15,041 nucleotides of DNA from Bacteroidales bacterium UBA4621 (GCA_002387325.1 DGIN01000028.1:1-15041); one strand, 5' to 3'. Shown: positions 7,788-14,984, numbered from the stretch's first letter. Notes: a model not told the origin generated them from the sequence alone. A program made the numbers and translations.

Positions 7788-8456
7788 TTACAACTCGGTG
7801 ATGTGTCCGTCTCGGAACTCCCAGCGGCGACCGGGGTAACGCTCAGGCCAGAGGGTGTTGTGGGTGGAGATAAGGACGGTGATACCCGCCTGACTTATAC
7901 TGTGGAGCAGTTCCATAATCTCGTTGCCCGTTTCGGGGTCGAGGTTGCCTGTCGGTTCGTCTGCCAGAATGATTTCCGGTGTATTGAGCAGAGCGCGTGC
8001 GATAACGACACGCTGCTGCTCCCCGCCCGACAGTTGATGCGGACGTTTGTAGGCTTTTTTCTCCATACCTACTTGCTCCAATACCTCCTGCACATGGTTG
8101 CGCATAAGGGTTTTGTCTTTCCAGCCCGTGGCTTTCAGCACAAAGAGCAGATTATCCTCCACGCTCCTGTCTGTCAGCAGTTTATAGTCCTGAAAGACAA
8201 TACCGAGGCGGCGGCGGAGATAGGGTAACTGCCGACGGCGTATCTTCTGCATATCCTGCCCGAGTACCTCGGCGGAACCCGCAGCAATAGGCAATGCACC
8301 ATAGAGCGTTTTCAGAAGACTGGACTTGCCGCTGCCGACCTTGCCGAGCAGGTAAATCATTTCACCTGCCTGCACAGTGAGATTGATGTCGGTCAGCACA
8401 ATCTGCTCCGCCTGATGTATCTCAACATCTTGATATTTAATCAGTTCGGATGTCAT
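7788..8456 (-). CDS. ftsE: FtsE-type ABC transporter ATP-binding protein
   Basis: This 222-residue ABC ATPase has all core motifs: Walker A GKVGSGKSS (about residues 38-46), Q-loop VFQDYKLL, signature LSGGEQQR, Walker B IILADEPTGNLD and H-loop STHN. The Walker A variant GKVGSGKSSLLK and the stretch PYLRRRLGIVFQDYKLLTDRSVEDNLLFVLKATGWK are typical of Bacteroidota FtsE. FtsE pairs with the membrane protein FtsX and controls cell-wall hydrolysis at division. No ftsX lies in this window, so the partner must be elsewhere. The start is 6 bp after the stop of the DUF349 gene, with AGGA about 11 nt before the ATG, which implies translational coupling in one operon. The usual alternative for such ATPases is a LolD/MacB-type exporter; the specific sequence match makes FtsE more likely. 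Confidence 0.88.
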   Translation of the reverse strand: MTSELIKYQDVEIHQAEQIVLTDINLTVQAGEMIYLLGKVGSGKSSLLKTLYGALPIAAGSAEVLGQDMQKIRRRQLPYLRRRLGIVFQDYKLLTDRSVEDNLLFVLKATGWKDKTLMRNHVQEVLEQVGMEKKAYKRPHQLSGGEQQRVVIARALLNTPEIILADEPTGNLDPETGNEIMELLHSISQAGITVLISTHNTLWPERYPGRRWEFRDGHITEL

Positions 8457-8462
8457 TCGGGG

Positions 8463-10034
8463 TTAGTCCTCCATCTTGTTGATTTTCTCCTCCAACTCTT
8501 TGAGTTGCGATTTGAGGGTATCAATCTTTTTCTGCATATCGTCCACCAGTTTGTTGGCAGTCTTGGTCTTGCCCGTAAAGAAGAGGATATTGTTCTCGGC
8601 GGTTTTGATTTCCTGCTGCAGGTTGGCATACATACGGGTGAGTTTTTGGCGGTCGGTCAGACTCTCGACCCGTTTGGTAAACTGCGCTTTGGCGGCAGCC
8701 TTTTTCTGCTCATACGCTTCGCGTGCGCCCTTGTTGGCTTCGCGTTTGGCATTGAAGAACTCGTCGCAGGTATCGGAGAATTTCTTCCAGAGTTCGTCGG
8801 AGTACTTGCGTGCCACAGGTCCGACTTTCTTCCACTCGTTTTGGAGCGCAATCAGCGCATCGGCAGTGGCTTTCCAGTCGGTACTGGTTTTGAGTTGCTC
8901 GGCTTTTTCGATGAGTTCGCGTTTCTTGCGGAGGTTCTCATTCAAGCCCTCGCGCAGATCCTTATAGAAAGCAGTTTTGGCTTTGAAGAACGCATCGCAG
9001 AGGGCTCGATACTCCTCGTAGATAGTTTGGTTCTGCTTTTTGGGTGCAAAACCGATAGTGCGCCACTCGTTTTGGATGGCTTGTATTTTCTCTGTAGCCT
9101 CCTCCCATTGGCGGTTGTTCTTGAAACCGGAATAGTCTATCTCGTGCAGGCGTGCAATGAGTGCCTGTTTCTTCTCGAGGTTCTCCGCCTCTTTGGCGTG
9201 GAGTTCGTCGAAATACGCCTGATGTTTTTTGTTAATAACAGTAGACGCCTCTTTGAAGCGGTTCCAAAGATCTTCGCGCAGTTCGCGGGCTACGGGACCA
9301 ATCTCTGCCCACTCCTCATGGAGTTGCTGCAAAGCACGGCTTGCCTCAACGATATTCGGGTTTTCCTGCAGTTTCTCGGCAGCCTCGCAAAGGAGCGTCT
9401 TCGCCTCAAGGTTCTTCTTGAAATCAAGGTCGCGCAACTCTATGTTGATCTTGACCAAATCATAGAATTGCTCTTGATACTGCTGGTAGAGTTTGCTTAA
9501 CTCCTGCACATTTTGCGGGGGTACGGCACCTATGTTTTTCCACTCTGCACGCAGGTCGCGCATTTTCTTTACGTTGTCCGCCACGTCCGCCGTTTCGGCT
9601 TGCGCCATCTCCCTCATCTGCTCCAGTATGTTTTGCTTGCGGAGCAGGTTCTGTTGCATCTCGGCTTCGGCTTTGGCAGCAGCCTCGGCTTTTTTCTGCT
9701 TGTATTGGTTGAGCAACTCACGGAATTGCAGTTCGGTCTCATCTACAGCCGGTTGCCACATCTCGAGGGTTTCCCCAGCAGCGGCGGCAGCATCTTCCGC
9801 CGCTTTTTTGGCGGCTTCCAACTCCTGGTGGTACTCGCGGTAGAACTGTGTCTTGAGCATTTCCACGCGGTCTTTCACCTCCGACACGTTCTGCCCGAGC
9901 AGACTCTTGAGTTCGGCTACGAGTTGTTGTTTGATTTCCTGCGGGGTCTGCTTAGGTGCGGCCTCCACTTGTTTTTCCACTTGAGCGGTCTCCACTTGCG
10001 GCTGCTCTGTTGCTGTCAATTGTTCGTTTTCCAT
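8463..10034 (-). CDS. DUF349-repeat coiled-coil protein
   Basis: The protein is 523 residues from the start chosen here. After an acidic, Gln/Glu-rich N-terminus it contains at least four DUF349-type helical repeats, each built around a W-x2-(I/V)-G core: EWKNIGAVPP, EWAEIGPVAR, EWRTIGFAPK and EWKKVGPVAR (Trp at about 165, 242, 324 and 401). The C-terminal 60 residues are a long coiled coil. No signal peptide or membrane segment is seen, so it is cytoplasmic. The molecular function of these proteins is not established. An ATG 30 nt upstream (10064) would add MYRAEKRTIF. I prefer 10034 because MENEQ... looks like the family's acidic start and the preceding bases are AT-rich. It is the first gene before ftsE and is driven by a good promoter at 10119-10150. 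Confidence 0.88.
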   Translation of the reverse strand: MENEQLTATEQPQVETAQVEKQVEAAPKQTPQEIKQQLVAELKSLLGQNVSEVKDRVEMLKTQFYREYHQELEAAKKAAEDAAAAAGETLEMWQPAVDETELQFRELLNQYKQKKAEAAAKAEAEMQQNLLRKQNILEQMREMAQAETADVADNVKKMRDLRAEWKNIGAVPPQNVQELSKLYQQYQEQFYDLVKINIELRDLDFKKNLEAKTLLCEAAEKLQENPNIVEASRALQQLHEEWAEIGPVARELREDLWNRFKEASTVINKKHQAYFDELHAKEAENLEKKQALIARLHEIDYSGFKNNRQWEEATEKIQAIQNEWRTIGFAPKKQNQTIYEEYRALCDAFFKAKTAFYKDLREGLNENLRKKRELIEKAEQLKTSTDWKATADALIALQNEWKKVGPVARKYSDELWKKFSDTCDEFFNAKREANKGAREAYEQKKAAAKAQFTKRVESLTDRQKLTRMYANLQQEIKTAENNILFFTGKTKTANKLVDDMQKKIDTLKSQLKELEEKINKMED

Positions 10035-10118
10035 AAAGATAGTACGCTTTTCAGCGCGGTACATTGTGCCTGAACGGCAGAGTTTGAAAGCCTTGTACGG
10101 CTAAATCTGTTTACGCGG

Positions 10119-10150
10119 CAAAAGTACAACAAAATTTTTATATGTGCAAA
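10119..10150 (-). promoter_or_regulatory. Bacteroidota-type promoter for DUF349 gene and ftsE
   Basis: On the minus strand TACTTTTG (plus 10119-10126) fits the TAnnTTTG -7 box and TTTG (plus 10147-10150) is the -33 box exactly 20 bp upstream. Transcription would start near 10113, leaving a leader of about 78 nt. Confidence 0.8.
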
Positions 10151-10166
10151 AAAAAGTGTACCTTTG
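10135..10166 (+). promoter_or_regulatory. Promoter of prfB, overlapping the divergent DUF349 promoter
   Basis: TACCTTTG (10159-10166) is a perfect -7 box. The -33 position (about 10135-10139) holds only a T-run, so this element is weaker. Start would be near 10172, with a leader of about 46 nt. The footprint shares about 16 bp with the divergent promoter. Confidence 0.65.
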
Positions 10167-10192
10167 CACGATTTTTACGTGCAGTAAAGCAC
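10144..10192. promoter_or_regulatory. Dyad GTGCAAA-N12-TTTGCAC across both divergent promoters, with further GTGC/GCAC dyads
   Basis: GTGCAAA (10144-10150) and TTTGCAC (10163-10169) form a perfect 7-bp inverted repeat whose arms cover the DUF349 -33 box and the prfB -7 box. GCACG (10166-10170) can pair with CGTGC (10178-10182), and GTGC (10179-10182) with GCAC (10189-10192), in the prfB leader. It could be an operator, but part of the symmetry follows from the promoter consensus itself. Confidence 0.4.
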
Positions 10193-10217
10193 ACACATTC
10201 AGATAAATAGTTTTACA

Positions 10218-11324
10218 ATGATAACCATAGAACAATTAAAAGACATTCTAAACAGGGCGGAGAAACTGAAACAATACCTCGCCATTGACGAAAAACGTAT
10301 TCAGTTGGAGGAAGAGGAACTGCACACCCAAGCCCCCGGTTTTTGGGACGATGCGAAGGCTGCCGAGGCCCAAATGCGCAAGGTGAAAAGCATCAAGAGT
10401 TGGATTGAGGGTTACGAAGGTGTGCGCAGTGCGGTAGAAGAGTTGCAACTGGCATTTGAGTATTACAAAGAGGAACTCGTTACCGAAGAGGAGGTGGACA
10501 CCGCTTATGCCCACGCTGTGCAGGAAGTGGAAGACCTCGAGATGAAGAATATGCTTTCGCACGAAGAAGACCAAATGCCTGCCGTGCTGAAGATTGTAGC
10601 CGGTGCGGGCGGCACGGAGGCACAGGACTGGGCGGAGCAACTGATGCGTATGTATCAGCGGTACTGCGAGAAACACAACTACAAAGTAACCATCACCAAC
10701 CTGCAGGAAGGCGACGAGGCGGGTATCAAGACCGTTACATTCAATGTAGAGGGTGATATGGCTTACGGCTACCTCAAAAGCGAGAACGGGGTACACCGTC
10801 TGGTGCGTGTCAGTCCGTACAACGCACAGGGCAAGCGTATGACTTCGTTTGCATCGGTGTTTGTGGTGCCGCTGATTGACGACTCTATCGAAATCAATGT
10901 GGACCCTGCGGGTATCAGTTGGGATACATTCCGTTCGTCGGGTGCAGGCGGACAGAACGTGAACAAGGTGGAATCGGGTGTGCGCCTGCACTATAAGTTC
11001 ATCAACCCGCTTACCAACCAGCCCGACGAGATAGTGATTGAGAACACCGAGACGCGCGACCAACCCAAGAACCGCGAGAACGCCTTGCGCCACCTGCGCA
11101 GCCAGTTGTACGAATTGGAACTGGAGAAACGCCGCCAAGCCGCAGCAAAAGTGGAAGCGGGCAAAAAGAAAATCGAATGGGGAAGCCAGATACGCTCATA
11201 CGTATTCGACGACCGCCGCGTAAAAGACCACCGAACCAACTACCAGACCTCCAACGTGAATGCTGTCATGGACGGTGATATTGACGGGTTTATCAAGGCC
11301 TACCTGATGGAGTTTCCCGAATAA
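10218..11324 (+). CDS. prfB: Peptide chain release factor 2 (RF2), no programmed frameshift
   Basis: A 368-residue class I release factor, full length for RF2. The peptidyl-tRNA hydrolysis motif is SSGAGGQNVNKVES (GGQ at 244-246). The anticodon-like tripeptide is SPY (199-201) in HRLVRVSPYNAQGKR, at the place where E. coli RF2 has SPF. GTEAQDWAEQLMRMY and WGSQIRSYVFDD are further class signatures. RF2 reads UGA and UAA in the ribosome A site and releases the finished peptide. In many bacteria translation crosses an in-frame UGA near codon 26 by +1 frameshift. Here the matching stretch KLKQYLAIDEKR (coding KQYLAID at 10269-10289) is in one uninterrupted frame, so that autoregulation is absent. 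A terminator shared with the convergent operon follows. Confidence 0.97.
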   Translation: MITIEQLKDILNRAEKLKQYLAIDEKRIQLEEEELHTQAPGFWDDAKAAEAQMRKVKSIKSWIEGYEGVRSAVEELQLAFEYYKEELVTEEEVDTAYAHAVQEVEDLEMKNMLSHEEDQMPAVLKIVAGAGGTEAQDWAEQLMRMYQRYCEKHNYKVTITNLQEGDEAGIKTVTFNVEGDMAYGYLKSENGVHRLVRVSPYNAQGKRMTSFASVFVVPLIDDSIEINVDPAGISWDTFRSSGAGGQNVNKVESGVRLHYKFINPLTNQPDEIVIENTETRDQPKNRENALRHLRSQLYELELEKRRQAAAKVEAGKKKIEWGSQIRSYVFDDRRVKDHRTNYQTSNVNAVMDGDIDGFIKAYLMEFPE

Positions 11325-11354
11325 CGGTTGTCTTTTCTATATCTGTCTGCATAA

Positions 11355-11397
11355 AATCCTGTAAAGACCTGCTGTGCAAAGCGGTTTTTGCAGGATT
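11355..11397. terminator. Bidirectional hairpin terminator between prfB and the convergent hydrolase gene
   Basis: AATCCTGTAAAGACC (11355-11369) pairs with GGTTTTTGCAGGATT (11383-11397): 15 pairs including two G-U. The outer flanks are A/T-rich on both sides (ATAA before, ATTTCTT after). The right arm reaches the stop codon of the minus-strand gene. It probably terminates both converging transcripts. Confidence 0.8.
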
Positions 11398-11968
11398 ATT
11401 TCTTATCGTCCGGCAGCAGCGGCAGCAGCACTTCGCCGAGTTTGTGCTTGATATAATGCTCGTTCATAAAGTGGTTCTGCAGGTCGGGTGTCATCTCGCT
11501 ATGAGCAAAAAATTTCCGATAATCCCGCTTTATATCGCCTAACACTTGGTCGTCGGGCGTGTAATGGCAGATGGTCATCGGTGTATCGTGCGGCGTGAAT
11601 TTCTTGAAGCGAAACAGGTCCTGCATAGTGAACTTGAATTCGGTATCGCCGTTTTCGCGCCGCCCGCGGTACTTGTTCGTTCCCACAAACTGTTTCAGAG
11701 AGGACATCGGATTGAGTACGGGGTTGACCACCAACTTCCGCCCCGCAAAATCGGCACACAGCACATAGTAGCCGCCCAAAGAACTGCCTATCAGGCATTT
11801 CACATCCGTGTTCTCTTTTACAAACCGGTTGATTTTAGCCACCGACTCTTCCACATTATGGTTCACCTCTATCGGACACCACTCGAACTGCGGGTAGTAT
11901 TTCTTCAAATCACCTACCGTATTGGAGTGGATTGACCCCGCGAAACCGTGTATATAAACCACTTTCAT
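11396..11968 (-). CDS. YqiA-type (UPF0227) alpha/beta-hydrolase, probable esterase
   Basis: This 190-residue protein starts MKVVYIHGFAGSIHS, the oxyanion-side HG motif of YqiA. It carries the nucleophile elbow GSSLGGYY (Ser63), then VVNPVLNP, the acid region YTPDDQVLG (Asp139 or Asp140) and a late histidine (His166 or His171). All are placed as in E. coli YqiA, a small cytoplasmic esterase of unknown physiological substrate. An upstream in-frame ATG at 12154 exists, but the extra 62 residues overlap the coding end of the regulator and look random, so I start at 11968, where the family motif begins. It lies 5 bp after the stop of the regulator gene and is probably translated by coupling. No signal peptide is seen. 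Family sure; role unknown. Confidence 0.88.
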   Translation of the reverse strand: MKVVYIHGFAGSIHSNTVGDLKKYYPQFEWCPIEVNHNVEESVAKINRFVKENTDVKCLIGSSLGGYYVLCADFAGRKLVVNPVLNPMSSLKQFVGTNKYRGRRENGDTEFKFTMQDLFRFKKFTPHDTPMTICHYTPDDQVLGDIKRDYRKFFAHSEMTPDLQNHFMNEHYIKHKLGEVLLPLLPDDKK

Positions 11969-11973
11969 TGCTG

Positions 11974-14841
11974 TTACATTTCGTTGAAGTATTGTTTCAG
12001 ATTTACCTCCGAATCCAGTTCCATCTTCTGGCGCAGGCGGTAGCGTATCATCTCCACGCCGCGTGTGGTCATGTTGAGCAGCGGAGCAATCTCCTTGGTC
12101 TGCAAGCCCATCTTGATATATACGCACAGGCGGCGTTCCTGCTTGTTCATCCACGGGTATTTCGCTTTCAGGCGATGGATAAACTTATCGTTTACAATGT
12201 CGAAATTATCTTCAAACCGCTTCCAGTCGACCGATGTTGCAGTGTTGTTTTGCAGTCGTTGCAGAAGCGACTGCATACGCAGTTTGGCATCGTCTGTCCG
12301 TCCTGCATTGAGCCAATCCACCGCACGGTGTACATCGCGCAGTACAGCGTCTGTCCATTCTTTGCGGTTGTTTTCCGACAGGATCATATTGCTCAGTTCC
12401 CGGCTCTTCTGCCGCAACTCGAACTGTGTTTTGTCGTTCTCCAGTTTCAGTATCTGCAGTTCCTGTTCGTGCAGTTTCTCATTGGCTTTCGCCTCTATGC
12501 GCTCTTTGTTGCGCTGTATCCGCCTCTGTACACGCCGGACGATATAAGCCGCCAGCAATGCACCCGCCAAAACGTAAAGAATGATTGCCGGTGTTGTCAG
12601 ATACCACGGTCTCGCCACCACGATAGGCAAACTGCGTTCCTCTGTTCCCTGCGGGGTCTGCATACGTATATCCAGCCGGTAGTTGCCCGCCCGCAGGGCG
12701 GTGAAATCGCGATAGGGCGCGGTAGTAGGAGCGGTGAACTCTTTTTCTGCCGGCCACAGACGTGTCTCGAACACTGCGACATCCGTGGCGGTATGGTTTC
12801 CGCTGTATTCCACACGGAGCGAATAGACATCGGACGGCAACTGCACCTCACCCGTATGCTGCGGGTACGACTCGCCGTACACTTTCTCCGCTGCCGGACT
12901 GGTGGTCTGTACGGAGCGGATATAGAGTACATCGCCCTCCTGCGCATCGCCGTGCTGCCGGTTGTACTGCTGCGTATGCAGAGCCGGCATACCGATTTTG
13001 CAGAAACCGCCGACCCCGCCCGTTACCGCTTCGCCGGAAGACAGGAAAGCGATATTGGCAAAACCGCCTATTACAAATTTCTCCAGCGGCATTATCTCCA
13101 CCGGTTCTGCATACGTGTCCCGTGCGGTGTCGAAGGCGCTTACCTGCAACTTGCTGTTGCTATAGAACCACAGGTTGCCCTCGGGGTCTTTCCTGACAAA
13201 GGGATAACGGGTGATGCAAGGCAGGTGCGCCTCCGCTGCAGACACTTCGCGCAACACACCGTCCGTCCCTACAACCCCCAAGTACGTATCGCCGGACACA
13301 TATATCCCGTCCCCTACACGGGAGAGCGAATAAGTCTGGCGTGCGGCGGAATGAGGAATAACCACCTCTGCCTGAAGTGCCGTCCCGTCAGCATCGATCG
13401 TCATACGTTCCAACCCCCGTGAGGTAAGCACCCATATATTGCCTTGTGCGTCCGTCTCATAGTAGAGAGCCGTCTCGTCAAAACCGTTCAGATGTTTCAG
13501 TTGCCACCCGCCGGCAGTATGCCGCAACATTCCGAACCCGATATATGTTCCCGCAACGGCACTGCCGTTATGCTTTGTGCCTCCTGCATTGTGCATTGTC
13601 TTCACGCTCCAGACCCCATCGGCGGTTTCTATGGGCAGGAGACTGTTTCCCCGCACCTCAAACAGACCGCGGTTGTGGCAGCACAGCAGCCTACCGTCTA
13701 TTTCGGCGATGCTCCATACTTGCCCCGACGAGCCTTCGACCATCGTCAGTTGTCCGCTGCGCAGACAGTACAGCCCCTGGTTGGTGCCGAGGTACAAAGC
13801 TCCGTCATATTCGCAGGCGGCGTAGCCGGAACCATAATCCGTCCGTGTAGTATTGAGTCTCTCTACGGGGAGCATCAGTTGTACACAGTCGATGCCTTTG
13901 TCCAAGCCTGCCCACAGATTGCCGTTCCTGTCAAACAGCAGGCTCAGGACGGTGTTGTTCTGCAATCCGTTCTCGCGTGTCAGGTAATGCGGGCTCTGTC
14001 CCTGCAAGTCGGTCAGTACGATGCCGTTACGAACTGTCCCGAAAGCCATATAGTGTTCATTGACAGCCATAGTATATAACTGGTTGTCTATAATGTATCG
14101 GTCCGCCTCTGTATGGAAGCATTTCAGCCGGTCTCCGTCGTACAGGTATATGCCTTTGAAATCGGTGGCGATCAGTACCCCGTTGCCTTTATACGGGAGC
14201 AGTGCGCATACCACCGAGCCGCGCAATGCTTCCGAGCCGCGCAGAGCATGCAGACGGTTGGCACTCAACACATATACATCCCGCGACGTTGCCACGAAGA
14301 ACTCTTCTCCGGCCAGCAACGCCGTACGTATCACGTCTCCCGGGTCTATCACCTCTACACGGTTGTTCTCCGAGAACAGGAATATATAATTGCGCGTCTG
14401 TACATAGAGTCTGTCTTTTCCTATGAAGATTTTCCACACCTCCCCGAACTGCCGGTAGCGTGCGGGTATATGTTCCACCATGGAGCGGTACTCCATCGTA
14501 CCTTTGGCATCGGGTCGGAACACCCCGAACTCGTCCGTGCCTCCCGCATAGACAGTGCCCGCCGTATCGGTGGCGATGGCACGCACCACCGTACCGTTGC
14601 CTATGCCGTACAGTTGCCAGCGGCTGCCGTCATACTCCAGCAAGCCATAGTTGTTCGCCGCGTAAATCCAGCCGTTCCGCTGTTGGAGCAACGCCCAGTT
14701 CTGGGTGCCGGCTGCATAATCGTCCGGCGTGAACGTGCGTACCGGTGCTACCCACTCGGCATATACCGGGAGAATACACAATACCGCTGCCGCCGTTATC
14801 ATCAAGCGGGCTGAAAGATGTGAGATACGTGTGTTACACAT
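11974..14841 (-). CDS. Membrane-spanning one-component regulator: periplasmic beta-propeller, triple-Tyr domain, LuxR-type HTH
   Basis: This 955-residue protein has a signal peptide ending VYA (cleavage after about residue 28). Next come beta-propeller blades with Reg_prop-like motifs (VLSLLFDRNGNLWAGLDKG near 298-316; YYETDAQGNIWVLTSRG near 460-476; later DPEGNLWFYSNS), then a Y_Y_Y-type Ig-like domain ending in ARPWYLTTPA. One transmembrane helix follows (about 749-768), then a charged coiled coil (769-825) and a C-terminal LuxR/GerE-like helix-turn-helix (about 899-940: ERRLCVYIKMGLQTKEIAPLLNMTTRGVEMIRYRL). There is no kinase or receiver domain, so an external signal would pass straight to a membrane-tethered DNA-binding domain. 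Ligand and targets are unknown; propeller regulators in this phylum often sense glycans. It is first in an operon with the YqiA-type gene. Two local sequence expansions (13565-13599 and 14214-14243) lie in loops. Confidence 0.9.
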   Translation of the reverse strand: MCNTRISHLSARLMITAAAVLCILPVYAEWVAPVRTFTPDDYAAGTQNWALLQQRNGWIYAANNYGLLEYDGSRWQLYGIGNGTVVRAIATDTAGTVYAGGTDEFGVFRPDAKGTMEYRSMVEHIPARYRQFGEVWKIFIGKDRLYVQTRNYIFLFSENNRVEVIDPGDVIRTALLAGEEFFVATSRDVYVLSANRLHALRGSEALRGSVVCALLPYKGNGVLIATDFKGIYLYDGDRLKCFHTEADRYIIDNQLYTMAVNEHYMAFGTVRNGIVLTDLQGQSPHYLTRENGLQNNTVLSLLFDRNGNLWAGLDKGIDCVQLMLPVERLNTTRTDYGSGYAACEYDGALYLGTNQGLYCLRSGQLTMVEGSSGQVWSIAEIDGRLLCCHNRGLFEVRGNSLLPIETADGVWSVKTMHNAGGTKHNGSAVAGTYIGFGMLRHTAGGWQLKHLNGFDETALYYETDAQGNIWVLTSRGLERMTIDADGTALQAEVVIPHSAARQTYSLSRVGDGIYVSGDTYLGVVGTDGVLREVSAAEAHLPCITRYPFVRKDPEGNLWFYSNSKLQVSAFDTARDTYAEPVEIMPLEKFVIGGFANIAFLSSGEAVTGGVGGFCKIGMPALHTQQYNRQHGDAQEGDVLYIRSVQTTSPAAEKVYGESYPQHTGEVQLPSDVYSLRVEYSGNHTATDVAVFETRLWPAEKEFTAPTTAPYRDFTALRAGNYRLDIRMQTPQGTEERSLPIVVARPWYLTTPAIILYVLAGALLAAYIVRRVQRRIQRNKERIEAKANEKLHEQELQILKLENDKTQFELRQKSRELSNMILSENNRKEWTDAVLRDVHRAVDWLNAGRTDDAKLRMQSLLQRLQNNTATSVDWKRFEDNFDIVNDKFIHRLKAKYPWMNKQERRLCVYIKMGLQTKEIAPLLNMTTRGVEMIRYRLRQKMELDSEVNLKQYFNEM
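13565..13599 (-). repeat. Five degenerate tandem heptamers inside the HTH regulator gene
   Basis: Plus-strand units are CCGTTAT, GCTTTGT, GCCTCCT, GCATTGT and GCATTGT. They encode ...TMHNAGGTKHNGS... (about residues 415-427), a Gly/Asn/His-rich loop between propeller strands. Related heptamers occur at 7000-7034 and 7744-7764. Confidence 0.55.
14214..14243 (-). repeat. In-frame 12-bp perfect repeat with 18-bp period in the regulator gene
   Basis: CCGAGCCGCGCA occurs at 14214-14225 and again at 14232-14243. The 18-bp period gives the duplicated peptide ALRGSE-ALRGSV (residues 199-210) in a propeller loop, as from a recent replication slip. Confidence 0.7.
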
Positions 14842-14846
14842 GGCTT

Positions 14847-14888
14847 GTCGGTCTGTTCACGTGCAAAGTCGGTCTATTCACGTGCAAA
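14847..14888 (-). repeat. Tandem 21-bp repeat over the regulator's start site and leader
   Basis: 14847-14867 and 14868-14888 abut and differ at one position. Each holds the palindrome CACGTG (14858-14863 and 14879-14884). The outer copy supplies most of the -7 box, and the predicted start near 14878 falls between the two palindromes. Confidence 0.8.
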
Positions 14889-14916
14889 ATTACGAAAAAA
14901 AACGTATATATGCAAA
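14885..14916 (-). promoter_or_regulatory. Bacteroidota-type promoter of the regulator-hydrolase operon
   Basis: On the minus strand TAATTTTG (plus 14885-14892) fits TAnnTTTG and TTTG (plus 14913-14916) lies exactly 20 bp upstream. Transcription would start near 14878, about 37 nt before the ATG at 14841. Both boxes are embedded in tandem repeats. Confidence 0.82.
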
Positions 14917-14942
14917 CCGTAAAACGTATATATGCAAACCGT
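14899..14942 (-). repeat. Perfect tandem 22-bp repeat covering the regulator's -33 box
   Basis: 14899-14920 and 14921-14942 are identical and abutting, with core CGTATATATGCAAACC. The first copy contains the -33 TTTG; the second lies just upstream where an activator or repressor could sit one to two helical turns away. Confidence 0.88.
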
Positions 14943-14972
14943 GTCCTGAGACACCCGTACAAAGTACAGGAC
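14941..14972. promoter_or_regulatory. Cluster of inverted repeats upstream of the regulator promoter
   Basis: GTGTC-CTGA-GACAC (14941-14954), GTCCTG (14943-14948) with CAGGAC (14967-14972), and GTAC-AAA-GTAC (14957-14967) overlap. They may be operators or alternative hairpins; no protein can be assigned. Confidence 0.4.
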
Positions 14973-14984
14973 TATGCATAAAAT

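Noticed and set aside
8415..9500. 361-codon open frame on the plus strand
   Set aside because: It is antisense to the DUF349 gene, with Leu/Phe-rich composition from reversed Glu/Lys codons. The minus-strand frame has four clear DUF349 repeats and a good promoter.
10248..11138. 296-codon open frame on the minus strand
   Set aside because: Antisense shadow of prfB.
11969..12154. Longer start for the YqiA-type gene (ATG at 12154)
   Set aside because: The 62 extra residues lie over the coding end of the regulator in another frame, and the family motif starts right at MKVVYIHGF.
13070..13082. TTACAAATTT inside the regulator gene
   Set aside because: Single unit coding for an ordinary EKFVIGG strand; no periodic neighbours.
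11932..13422. 496-codon open frame on the plus strand
   Set aside because: Antisense to the regulator, whose frame carries propeller, membrane and HTH motifs. The plus frame has no recognisable domain.
14847..14942. CRISPR array
   Set aside because: The repeats abut without spacers and there are only two copies of each type.
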